Origin: JBGOUJ01 sp041477005
GTDB lineage: Bacteria; Acidobacteriota; Terriglobia; Bryobacterales; JACQDG01
Direction of reading: 5' to 3'
Length of the DNA: 11,209 nt
NCBI GenBank assembly: GCA_041477005.1
Contig: JBGOUJ010000207.1
Coordinates: 1-11,209, forward strand
The position numbers and the translations under genes were made by a program. Shown piece after piece: positions 1-6,196 of the stretch. How positions within the stretch are numbered: the first letter of the stretch is position 1; every line of letters starts with the position of its first letter. The notes beneath the pieces are model-generated. The model did not search any database, had not been told where the DNA came from, and worked only from the letters and a program-made list of their open reading frames with translations.

Positions 1-10
1 CCGATACCCC

Positions 11-1636
11 ATGACCCCGCGTGCGCTCTTTCTTCTCCTCGCCATAACCGGCGCCGGCTCGGCCCAGGTTACTTTCGAGCGACTCCTGGGCGCCGGCCAG
101 GAATCTCAGAACTGGCTCACCTACTCGGGAACCTACCACAGTCAGCGACATAGCCCGCTCGACCAGATCACCCCGGGGAACGTAAAGAACCTCGGGCTGC
201 AGTGGGTCTTCCAGGCCCGCTCCCTGGAGAAGTTCGAGGCGACGCCGCTGGTGGTGGACGGAATCATGTACCTGACGGAGGCGCCCAATGACGTGGTCGC
301 GCTCGACGCCGCCACCGGGCGCATCTTCTGGACTTACGAATACCGCCCGTCGGCCAGCGCGCGCCTCTGCTGCGGCGCGGTGAATCGCGGCGTCGCCATT
401 CTTGGAGACACCCTCTTCATGGGCACTATCGATGCCCATCTGATCGCCATCGACGCCAGGAGCGGCCGCCCCCTCTGGAACATCGAAATCGCCGACCCCA
501 ACCTGGGCTACTCGCTGACCCACGCCCCTCTCATCGTCAAAGACAAAGTCATTGTCGGCACGGCCGGCGGCGAGTACGGAATCCAGGGCTTCATCGCCGC
601 CTACGACGCCCGCACCGGCAAGGAGGCCTGGCGCTTCCATACGATCCCTCGGCCCGGAGAGCCCGGTCACGAAACCTGGGCCGGCGACTCGTGGCAGCAC
701 GGCGGCGCCTCCGCCTGGATCACCGGCTCCTATGACCCCGATCTCAACCTCATCTATTGGGGCATCGGCAACCCCGGCCCCGACTGGAACCCCGACCCCC
801 GGCCCGGCGACAATCTCTACAGCGATTCCGTCGTCGCCCTCGACGCCGCAACCGGCAAGCTCAAATGGTATTTCCAATTCACACCGAACGATTGGGCGGA
901 TTGGGACGCCGTGCAGGTCCCCGTGCTGGTCGACATGGAGTGGAAGGGAAGCCCCCGCAAGCTGATGCTCTGGGCCAACCGCAACGGCTTCTTCTACGTG
1001 CTCGACCGCGCCACGGGCCAGTTCCTGCTGGGCAAGCCTTTCGTGAAGCAGAACTGGGCCACCGGCCTCGACGAAAAAGGTCGCCCCATGAAGGTTCCCA
1101 ACCTGAACCCGAGCCGGGAAGGCACGCTGGTCTACCCCGGCGTGCAGGGCGGCACCAACTGGTATTCCCCTTCCTACAGCCCGCGCACCGGCCTCTTCTA
1201 CATCCCGGCTTGGGCCGACTACTTCACGAACTTCGTTAAACTCCCCGTCGAATACGCGCCGGGCCGGCGCTACACCGGCGGCGCGCCACGGTCGATCATT
1301 CCTGCGCTCCGCCGCGGCCCGATCAACACCTGGGGAGAGGAAGCGGGTCATGGCGCCGTTCTCGCCGTCGATCCCCGAACCGGGGAGCGGAAATGGGAAT
1401 TCAAGATGACCGACGTCACCGACAGCGGCATCCTGACCACCGCTTCGGACCTGCTCTTCACGGGCGGCCGCGAAGGCTACTTCTACGCCCTGGACGCCCG
1501 CAACGGCGAGCTGCTCTGGAAGGCGACCGTGGGAGGCCAGGTCTCCGCCGCCCCCATGACTTACCGCGTCGGCAGCAAGCAATATGTGGCCATCGCCGCC
1601 GGGCACTCCCTCTTCACGTTCGCCCTGAGGGAATAA
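11..1636 (+). CDS. PQQ-dependent dehydrogenase (soluble quinoprotein, methanol/ethanol dehydrogenase family)
   Basis: Exported eight-bladed quinoprotein expected to oxidise an alcohol or related substrate in the periplasm using PQQ and calcium. Residues 1-19 form a signal peptide (hydrophobic core FLLLAITGAG, cleavage after GSA). Blade motifs of the AxDxxTGxxxW type recur (ALDAATGRIFW near 97-107, AYDARTGKEAW near 197-207, ALDAATGKLKW near 276-286). The adjacent cysteines 120-121 (LCCGAVNRG) match the vicinal disulfide that sits over PQQ in this family. By motif alignment Glu188 (GGEYG), Asn254 (GIGNPGPDW) and Asp297 (NDWADWDAV) are the likely calcium ligands and catalytic Asp. The usual Trp before that Asp is Ala296. 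At 541 residues it has no C-terminal cytochrome c domain, so electrons must go to a separate acceptor. The ATG at 11 gives a proper signal peptide, but only 10 bases precede it, so a start further upstream cannot be excluded. The substrate is not predictable. Confidence 0.92.
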   Translation: MTPRALFLLLAITGAGSAQVTFERLLGAGQESQNWLTYSGTYHSQRHSPLDQITPGNVKNLGLQWVFQARSLEKFEATPLVVDGIMYLTEAPNDVVALDAATGRIFWTYEYRPSASARLCCGAVNRGVAILGDTLFMGTIDAHLIAIDARSGRPLWNIEIADPNLGYSLTHAPLIVKDKVIVGTAGGEYGIQGFIAAYDARTGKEAWRFHTIPRPGEPGHETWAGDSWQHGGASAWITGSYDPDLNLIYWGIGNPGPDWNPDPRPGDNLYSDSVVALDAATGKLKWYFQFTPNDWADWDAVQVPVLVDMEWKGSPRKLMLWANRNGFFYVLDRATGQFLLGKPFVKQNWATGLDEKGRPMKVPNLNPSREGTLVYPGVQGGTNWYSPSYSPRTGLFYIPAWADYFTNFVKLPVEYAPGRRYTGGAPRSIIPALRRGPINTWGEEAGHGAVLAVDPRTGERKWEFKMTDVTDSGILTTASDLLFTGGREGYFYALDARNGELLWKATVGGQVSAAPMTYRVGSKQYVAIAAGHSLFTFALRE

Positions 1637-1765
1637 GACGCGCTGCGGCTTGTGCTCTGCGAAGAACAATGCCAGGCGATGAAGGCGTTCGTCTGATTTC
1701 AATCATCGCTCCGCGTTCATGGGATCCCTTGTGGGTTCATCTCCCCAACTCCAACTGGCGCCGCT

Positions 1766-1828
1766 GTCTAACGGCCTGCGGTTGAGCGGCCGCGTTTTTC
1801 GGCGGCCCGCTCCAACCGCTTGTTGGGC
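1766..1828 (-). other. attC recombination site (63 bp)
   Basis: On the minus strand the order is R'' GCCCAAC (1828-1822), L'' arm, loop, L' arm, R' GTTAGAC (1772-1766). Both cores fit the attC consensus RYYYAAC / GTTRRRY. The inner arms pair over 16 bp: on the plus strand, 1778-1793 reads gcggttgagcggccgc and 1802-1819 is its reverse complement with two extra C bases. The 8-nt loop is 1794-1801. The two unpaired bases lie on the L'' side, 6 bp apart, as in the classical aadA-type attC, where such extrahelical bases set strand choice for the integrase. This polarity agrees with the gene direction. A plain terminator is less likely because conserved cores, arm asymmetry and cassette geometry all coincide. 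Confidence 0.87.
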
Positions 1829-2383
1829 GGCTGCCGGATGTTGTCTGACTCACGACGCAGGGACGCCGCGCTTGGCAGCATAATAAAAAAGGATATCGAA
1901 ATTGCCCGGCACGTACCCGAGCAATCTCAGCAGCAGCGCAACCTGTCCACGATGATGAACACCATGATTGGCCGCGTGCTGCATCAGTTCTCCCAATGTC
2001 ATTGAGCGTTTCTCGGCCCGATCATTCATGTATTCAACATTACGAGCCAGATCTTCGTCCTTCAGCTCGGACAGAAACTGGCGCACATACACCTCGACCT
2101 TGCTCCAGGCTTCTATGAGAGATTCCACGGTTGGGTAATCGCCAGGATTGAGACGCGGGCCACGCTCCGGGCCGCCGCAACGACTGAGCCAGCCCCATTC
2201 AGCGCTTAGGGCATGAACCATCGTGTTCCTGATAGATCCATAGCTTCCGCCCACAGGCCGCGTGAATTGTTCTTCCGTAAGCTGCGAAATCACATGAAAG
2301 AGTTTTCTGTTTGCCCAGTAGCTATAGTCGTAAAAACCTTCTAGATCTTTGATGGTCATCTGATGCTCGTGGTGTCCGCCCAA
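1772..2383 (-). mobile_element. Integron gene cassette (DinB-family gene plus attC), solitary
   Basis: Read on the minus strand, the element has the full plan of an integron cassette: a core-site boundary G/TTGGGC (2384/2383-2378), a short leader, one gene in the forward sense (ATG at 2359, stop at 1850), then an attC site whose last core is G/TTAGAC (1772/1771). The length is 612 bp. The cassette's own leading core (GTTGGGC) is the exact reverse complement of the attC R'' core (GCCCAAC). That is expected if both belonged to one excised circle, where they would pair as R' and R''. The trailing TTAGAC would then be target sequence. No integron integrase, attI or second attC is visible in the window, so this is either an isolated cassette at a secondary site or the tip of a larger array. 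What is seen is the layout and complementarity; mobility by IntI is inferred from the known cassette mechanism. Confidence 0.85.
1850..2359 (-). CDS. DinB-family protein, cassette-borne
   Basis: A 169-residue protein of the DinB/YfiT-like four-helix-bundle superfamily, whose members bind a divalent metal through three histidines; several are thiol-dependent transferases (bacillithiol or mycothiol dependent), others have no known activity. Visible features are an N-terminal helix with YDYSYWANRKL (10-20), His49 in MVHALSAEWGWL, and the signature NHGVHHRGQ at 131-139. His49, His132 and His136 are the likely metal ligands. The length is typical and there is no signal peptide, so the protein is cytoplasmic. 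The frame is open upstream to a TTG at 2383, but that TTG is part of the cassette core site, so the ATG at 2359 is preferred; the leader (24 nt) is short and the Shine-Dalgarno weak (GAG about 7 nt upstream). The stop lies about 21 bp before the attC, as usual in cassettes. Substrate unknown. Confidence 0.9.
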   Translation of the reverse strand: MTIKDLEGFYDYSYWANRKLFHVISQLTEEQFTRPVGGSYGSIRNTMVHALSAEWGWLSRCGGPERGPRLNPGDYPTVESLIEAWSKVEVYVRQFLSELKDEDLARNVEYMNDRAEKRSMTLGELMQHAANHGVHHRGQVALLLRLLGYVPGNFDILFYYAAKRGVPAS

Positions 2384-2384
2384 C
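2378..2384 (-). other. Cassette leading core site (GTTGGGC)
   Basis: On the minus strand 2384-2378 reads GTTGGGC, a perfect GTTRRRY core. The inferred crossover lies between G2384 (target base) and T2383 (first cassette base). No RYYYAAC...GTTRRRY structure of attC size precedes it, so the cassette does not appear to follow another cassette immediately upstream. Confidence 0.75.
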
Positions 2385-2403
2385 TATGTATCGAGGATCC
2401 CAT

Positions 2404-2419
2404 GGGGCCAATTGGCCCC
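2404..2419. repeat. 16-bp perfect palindrome
   Basis: GGGGCCAATTGGCCCC is fully self-complementary. It lies 20 bp outside the cassette boundary and directly abuts the inverted-repeat arm ending at 2404. Pairing continues imperfectly outward (CA/TG at 2401-2402 with 2421-2422). It could be an operator for a dimeric regulator or a structural remnant. No T-tract follows on either strand, so it is not a classical terminator. Confidence 0.5.
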
Positions 2420-2513
2420 GTGTGCAAGTTGCTGAAAAGAAAGAGCCTCCGTAGAGCTTCGTGACAAGCCGGGGGCGGCTCTCGCGATTTTCACCACAGC
2501 CGGGCTGCTAGAG

Positions 2514-2609
2514 GTGATAGGATTTGACGCCGTGAAGATCCGTTACCAGACGGCCGCGCAAGCTATTGCGCACTATCGCATCACGGGCAAGCTCGGCGAG
2601 GGCGGCATG
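2514..2609 (+). pseudogene. N-terminal remnant of a Pkn-type serine/threonine protein kinase
   Basis: The frame starting with GTG at 2514 encodes IAHYRITGKLGEGGM at residues 18-32 (nt 2565-2609). This matches the stereotyped start of bacterial Hanks-type kinases (xxYRIxxKLGEGGMGEVYxA), ending inside the glycine-rich ATP loop. Immediately after Met32 the sequence becomes SDAGSRV. The expected GEVY, the VAIK lysine and everything downstream are missing, and the frame soon stops. What is seen is a 15-residue match. That it is a decayed or truncated kinase, cut by a deletion or rearrangement, is inferred. These kinases are often numerous in Solibacter-like genomes, which makes partial copies plausible. 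Confidence 0.6.
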
Positions 2610-2802
2610 AGCGATGCCGGTTCGAGGGTCGGCGGGACTAGTCGTGCCAGCCGCCGTGCCGCACCAAACCACGTCCAGTCTCCTCCAGGCGGCGTACCAA
2701 ATCCTGTCGCTTTACGGGACCAACAACTCGGCCACGCGGCGCACCCCAGGGGACTTCGCCGCTTGTAAGGACCAAAGCTATCGGCTTCACCAGACCCGCC
2801 GC

Positions 2803-3624
2803 TCAGTGGGTCATTGCGTAGACGATGTAATTGATTGCAATCCGCATGCCCATGGCGGAAAACTTCTCCGGGTACTGCGGGTTGTCGGCATGCTCCCAGG
2901 AGTCGCCCAGGTCCATGTCGAAGCAAATAGCCACCATGACCCGGCCTTTGTCGTCATAGATACCGCGCCAGTGAGGCTCGACGCCGCCATGCTCGTACAT
3001 CGAGCCGCTATATAGGAATTGAGCGCCGGGCACTTGAAACCGGTCGCTCAGATCGAACACGGTGTGAAAGATCGCGTCACTGTTTTCGATCTCCACGATC
3101 GGCCGCTCGGGGAAGACTCGTTTCATGCTGGCGATGAACACTTCCCATTCCTGTGGGCCGTGAAAGTCGTCCACCATGAGGAAGCCGCCGCGGAGCAGGT
3201 ACTCGCGGAGCTTTTGGGTTTGCGGGTCGGTCAAATTCCAGTGCCCTACTTCCACGGCGTAAAGCCACGGCCAGTAGAAGACCTCGTCGCCGTCGTCCAG
3301 GTTGACCGACTGTTCGACGGATCGGGCGTCAATCCGCGTCAACCGCCTGACTGCCTCCGACAGGTGCCGATCCGAGCGCGGGTAATCGATCGTCCAACTC
3401 GAGCGGCCCGTTGTCCAGTCACCGCCCCACCGCCGCCGATAGCCATAGTAGGCCGGCGGATACATCAGCCGGGCGAACACCCATTCGGCGGGCACCATGT
3501 AGTCGGGCGGGAGGGGGAAGTCGTTATACTCCACGCCCGGGTACTCCCGAAAGGGGAGTTGAGCGCCAAGAGCCCCGATCAGCGAAAGGCCCAGAAGAGC
3601 GGCAGCAAGACTTCGAAAACTCAC
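2803..3624 (-). CDS. Exported DUF4159-domain protein
   Basis: A 273-residue protein with a signal peptide (1-21, ending ALGAQ) followed by a DUF4159 domain over most of its length. Family-like segments are GGDWTTGRSSWTIDYPRSDRHL (67-88), DGDEVFYWPWLYAVEVGHW (111-129), LREYLLRGGFLMVDDFHGPQEW (139-160) and the acidic stretch VAICFDMDLGDSWEHAD (231-247) before the C-terminal INYIVYAMTH. The family is of unknown biochemical function; in other genomes related domains often sit near MoxR/DUF58-type genes, but no such partner is seen here. The start is GTG at 3624, supported by CAGGA (3637-3633 on the minus strand) with an 8-nt spacer and by the signal peptide that follows directly. A TATACT at 3687-3682 could be a -10 element, but no good -35 lies at the right distance. 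It is divergent from the gene starting at 3808. Confidence 0.88.
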   Translation of the reverse strand: MSFRSLAAALLGLSLIGALGAQLPFREYPGVEYNDFPLPPDYMVPAEWVFARLMYPPAYYGYRRRWGGDWTTGRSSWTIDYPRSDRHLSEAVRRLTRIDARSVEQSVNLDDGDEVFYWPWLYAVEVGHWNLTDPQTQKLREYLLRGGFLMVDDFHGPQEWEVFIASMKRVFPERPIVEIENSDAIFHTVFDLSDRFQVPGAQFLYSGSMYEHGGVEPHWRGIYDDKGRVMVAICFDMDLGDSWEHADNPQYPEKFSAMGMRIAINYIVYAMTH

Positions 3625-3807
3625 GGGAAAAATCCTGCCAGCTTGCGGTCAGGAGTTCGTTGGGAATCCTGATCGGTTCTCAGTATACGACAATCCGGCT
3701 CCTTCTGCCGCCCGGTTGCCGGAAGCCCCGAAACAGCGGATCGGCGAAGCTCGGAGCGAGCGAGCTTGTGCTAGGATGGAGCGGATATTCCACCACTGGA
3801 GGAACCA

Positions 3808-4911
3808 ATGGGCGCCAAGAAACTCTCACGTGTGTTCTTCACGCTGGCGGTTGCATTGTGTCTCACGGCAACCGTGGCATTCAGCGCCAGCCCCGCCAAT
3901 CTGAAAGCGGGCCGGGCCGAACTCAAGTCAGCGGGGCCGCTGGCTTTCGGGCCCGACGGCATCCTGTTCGTTGGCGATTCGGTGGGCGCGGCAATCGTGG
4001 CGCTCGACACCGAAGACCGGGCGCCCGGCAAGTCCGGGGGCCGGCTGGAGGTCAAGGCAATCAACGAGAAGATCGCCGCACTCCTGGGCACTGCTCCGGA
4101 TCAGATTCTGATTAACGACGCCGTGGTGAACCCGATTTCGAAGAAGGTATACCTGGCGGTTTCCCGCGGGCGGGGGCCGGATGCCATTCCGGTCATTCTG
4201 CGCGTGGACGGCGCGGGCAAGATCACGGAGCTGGCTCTCGATAACGTGAAACACTCCAGCGTGAGCCTGCCGGATGCGCCCGATTCGGTGAAGGACGCGC
4301 GGGGCCAGAACCGGCGCCTCGAGGCCATCACGGATCTGGCGTTCGTCAACGGCCAGGTGATCGTGGCCGGGCTCTCGAACGAGGAATTCTCGTCCAGCCT
4401 GCGCTCCATCCCGTTCCCGTTCAGCCAGGCCAATAAGGGCGCCGGCATCGAGATCTTCCACGGCTCGCACGGGCGCTTCGAGACCAACTCCCCCGTGAGG
4501 ACGTTTACGGCGTACGAGATCAACAACGTGCCGTATATCCTGGCCGCGTACACCTGCACGCCCCTGGTGAAGATTCCCGTCTCCGAGCTGAAGCCGGGAA
4601 ACAAGGTGAAGGGCACGACCATCGCCGAGCTGGGGAATCGCAACCGGCCGCTGGACATGATCTCTTACCGCAAGGATGGTCACGAATACATCCTGATGGC
4701 CAACAGCAGCCGCGGGGTGATGAAGCTCTCGGCGGACGCTCTGGACCGGTACCAGGCCATCACGGCCCAGACCGAGGTCCGGGGAGTTCCGTATGAAACC
4801 GTGGCCGGACTCAAGGGCGTCCAGCAGCTCGACAAATTCGACGACGCGAACGCCATGATCCTCACCGACGGGGACGGCTCGCTCGATCTGCGGACGATCC
4901 CACTTCCGTAG
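3808..4911 (+). CDS. Exported protein of unknown function, possible beta-propeller
   Basis: A 367-residue protein with a clear signal peptide (1-27: Lys/Arg-rich start, hydrophobic VFFTLAVALCLTATVAF, cleavage near FSA-S). The mature part begins with a segment resembling NHL or SMP-30 type propeller strands (AGPLAFGPDGILFVGDS, 42-58, then IVALDTEDR) and has later strand-like units such as ITDLAFVNGQVIVAGL and NNVPYILAAYTCTPLVKIPV. It ends with DGDGSLDLRTIPLP. No catalytic motif, haem site or lipobox is visible. I do not recognise a named family, and the propeller fold is an inference from the spacing of the G-x-hydrophobic strands. The start is well supported by GGAGGA at 3798-3803, 4 nt before the ATG. 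It is followed by the inverted repeat at 4955-5025 and then by another exported-protein gene on the same strand. Confidence 0.88.
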   Translation: MGAKKLSRVFFTLAVALCLTATVAFSASPANLKAGRAELKSAGPLAFGPDGILFVGDSVGAAIVALDTEDRAPGKSGGRLEVKAINEKIAALLGTAPDQILINDAVVNPISKKVYLAVSRGRGPDAIPVILRVDGAGKITELALDNVKHSSVSLPDAPDSVKDARGQNRRLEAITDLAFVNGQVIVAGLSNEEFSSSLRSIPFPFSQANKGAGIEIFHGSHGRFETNSPVRTFTAYEINNVPYILAAYTCTPLVKIPVSELKPGNKVKGTTIAELGNRNRPLDMISYRKDGHEYILMANSSRGVMKLSADALDRYQAITAQTEVRGVPYETVAGLKGVQQLDKFDDANAMILTDGDGSLDLRTIPLP

Positions 4912-4954
4912 CCAGGCGGGCTGACCAAACGCGGTTGCAAGAAAACCATTGGGG

Positions 4955-5025
4955 CCGCGAATGCGCGCGATTAAACGCGAATAAGGCAGTCGTTTCCATT
5001 CGCGTTTATTCGCGTGCATTCGCGG
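4955..5025. repeat. Long inverted repeat of 10-bp CGCGAAT units
   Basis: The left arm 4955-4982 and right arm 4998-5025 are complementary at 26 of 28 positions, with a loop of 15 nt. Each arm is three decamers: CGCGAATNNN-like units on the left and ATTCGCGNNN units on the right (ATTCGCGTTT, ATTCGCGTGC, ATTCGCGGCT). The hairpin lies in the gap between two same-strand genes (4911 and 5051). It lacks a T-tract directly after the stem (TTTT occurs only at 5035-5038), so it is a weak candidate terminator. The modular arms look more like an interspersed REP- or MITE-like element. Confidence 0.75.
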
Positions 5026-5050
5026 CTGATGATCTTTTAGTCAGGCGGCC

Positions 5051-6196
5051 TTGTTGATTGCCAGGACAGCGATTTGCGCTCTGGTCCTCTGCTTCTGCGC
5101 CGGCGCGCAGGGCGTCTCGATTCGGATGGAGGGCGGCGCCTTTCAGGTAATGGGCTGGGATGCGACGCGCGGGGCGCCCGAGGGCGGCTGGTCTGCGGTC
5201 TTCTCGGTTTACAGCGGCCCCGCGCCGACAAATGGGCCGGCCGGCCTGCCAGCCGATTCACCAACCGGTTTACCTAATGGTTTACCAAATGGTTTGCCCA
5301 GAATGCTCGGCTCGTACACAGTGGAGTCCGCCTCCCTGGTGTTTCGCCCGCGTTTCCCGCTGGCGCCGGGCATGCGATATCGGGCGGTGTTCCATGCCGC
5401 CGGCCAGACCCCCGCAGAGGCGGTCTTCGATATCCCGAAGTTAGACACGGCGCCATCCACTCGCGTCGAACACGTCTATCCATCGACGGATCTGCTCCCC
5501 GACAACCAGCTCAAGTTCTACCTGTATTTCTCCGCTCCCATGGGCCGGGGTGGCGCGTGGCGGCACATTCATCTGCTCGACCAGAGCGGCTCTCCGGTCG
5601 ATCTGCCTTTCCTGGAGATCGACCAGGAGCTCTGGGACCGGGACTACCGGCGGCTCACCGTCCTGTTCGATCCGGGCCGGATCAAGAGGGGCCTTTTGCC
5701 CCGCGAGGAGGCCGGGCCCGCGATCGAGGCGGGGAAGCAATACACGCTGGTCATCGATCGAGACTGGCAGGACGCCCGCGGGGTCTCTCTGCTGGAGGGA
5801 TCTCGGAAGTCCTTTCGCGTTGGACCGGCCGACCGGACGCCGCCGGATCCCAGCCGGTGGCGGCTGAGCGCGCCGGCCGCCGGCACTTCCACCGCGCTGG
5901 TGGTGAGCCTCCCCAAGCCCATGGATTACGCGCTGTTGCTGCGGCTGCTGGATGTTTCGGGCCCCGACGGCCCGGTCGCGGGAGCCGCGGCGATCGATCA
6001 CGACGAGATGCGGTGGACCTTCACTCCGCGCGAGCCCTGGAAGGCGGGCGATTACCGCCTGCTAGTGGATACGGCGCTCGAGGATCTCGCCGGCAACCGC
6101 ATTGGCCGTCCGTTTGACGTGGACACGTTCGATCCGGTCTCGGCACACATTTCCCAAAAGACCATTTCGTTACCGTTCCGGGTTCGTCAACACTAG
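5051..6196 (+). CDS. Exported Ig-like (SbsA/Big_5-type) domain protein
   Basis: A 381-residue protein with a signal peptide (1-19, hydrophobic TAICALVLCFCAGA). The middle contains VYPSTDLLPDNQLKFYLYFS followed by APM (143-164). This is the typical opening of bacterial Ig-like domains of the SbsA/Big_5 kind, where P...N..L.F.FS.PM marks the first strands. A second similar unit begins at DRTPPDPSRWRLSAP and runs to LEDLAGNRIGRPFDVD, which matches the usual closing strand (hydrophobic-xDxAGNxx). The likely role is an extracytoplasmic binding or structural protein; no catalytic residues are evident. There is no ATG. TTG at 5051 and TTG at 5054 are both possible, and AGGCGG at 5043-5048 is better spaced for 5054. 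Residues 61-84 are an in-frame repeat insertion. The 3' end overlaps the convergent gene by 27 bp. Confidence 0.83.
   Translation: MLIARTAICALVLCFCAGAQGVSIRMEGGAFQVMGWDATRGAPEGGWSAVFSVYSGPAPTNGPAGLPADSPTGLPNGLPNGLPRMLGSYTVESASLVFRPRFPLAPGMRYRAVFHAAGQTPAEAVFDIPKLDTAPSTRVEHVYPSTDLLPDNQLKFYLYFSAPMGRGGAWRHIHLLDQSGSPVDLPFLEIDQELWDRDYRRLTVLFDPGRIKRGLLPREEAGPAIEAGKQYTLVIDRDWQDARGVSLLEGSRKSFRVGPADRTPPDPSRWRLSAPAAGTSTALVVSLPKPMDYALLLRLLDVSGPDGPVAGAAAIDHDEMRWTFTPREPWKAGDYRLLVDTALEDLAGNRIGRPFDVDTFDPVSAHISQKTISLPFRVRQH
5231..5302 (+). repeat. Six-unit 12-bp tandem repeat inside the Ig-like gene
   Basis: Six in-frame 12-bp units encode the tetrapeptides NGPA, GLPA, DSPT, GLPN, GLPN, GLPR (residues 61-84). 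The last three DNA units are nearly identical (ggtttacctaat, ggtttaccaaat, ggtttgcccaga). They use TTA, CCA, CCT and AAT codons, unlike the C/G-ending codons around them. Proline occupies the third position of every unit. It lies between SVYSGPAP and MLGSYTVE, which would probably be adjacent strands of one domain without it. Confidence 0.8.

Larger units (their letters stand above)
1718..2404. repeat. 10-bp inverted repeat flanking the cassette
   Basis: CATGGGATCC at 1718-1727 is the exact reverse complement of GGATCCCATG at 2395-2404. The two arms lie outside the cassette on either side. With the cassette removed they would be about 65 bp apart, so they may be the original flanking hairpin of the target site. 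They are too far out to be cassette boundaries and do not resemble target-site duplications, which would be direct. This may be chance or part of an older structured element. Confidence 0.5.
2384..2802. other. Gene-poor region with decayed sequence
   Basis: About 420 bases without an intact gene. It contains the palindrome at 2404-2419, a small GC-rich inverted repeat near 2488-2501 (agccg...cggct), the kinase fragment at 2514-2609, and about 190 bases (2610-2800) where I see no recognisable protein, RNA or repeat. Short open frames here run on both strands but look like no known family and have no good ribosome-binding site. Confidence 0.6.

Noticed and set aside
1766..1828. The hairpin as a Rho-independent terminator for the quinoprotein gene
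   Set aside because: The T-tract is in the loop (1795-1799), not after the stem, and the cores, bulges and cassette layout are better explained by an attC.
2378..2434. A second attC reading from GCCCAAC (2378-2384) through the palindrome to GTTGCTG (2428-2434)
   Set aside because: GTTGCTG does not fit GTTRRRY, and the segments between the cores and the palindrome are not complementary, so there is no L''/L' pairing.
2614..3015. Plus-strand frame of 133 codons after the kinase fragment
   Set aside because: It runs antisense into the DUF4159 gene, has no good ribosome-binding site, and its product resembles nothing I recognise.
3928..5019. A 363-codon minus-strand frame across the gene at 3808-4911
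   Set aside because: It is antisense to a gene with a strong Shine-Dalgarno and signal peptide, its product is Arg/Val/His-rich and unlike any family, and it starts inside the inverted repeat.
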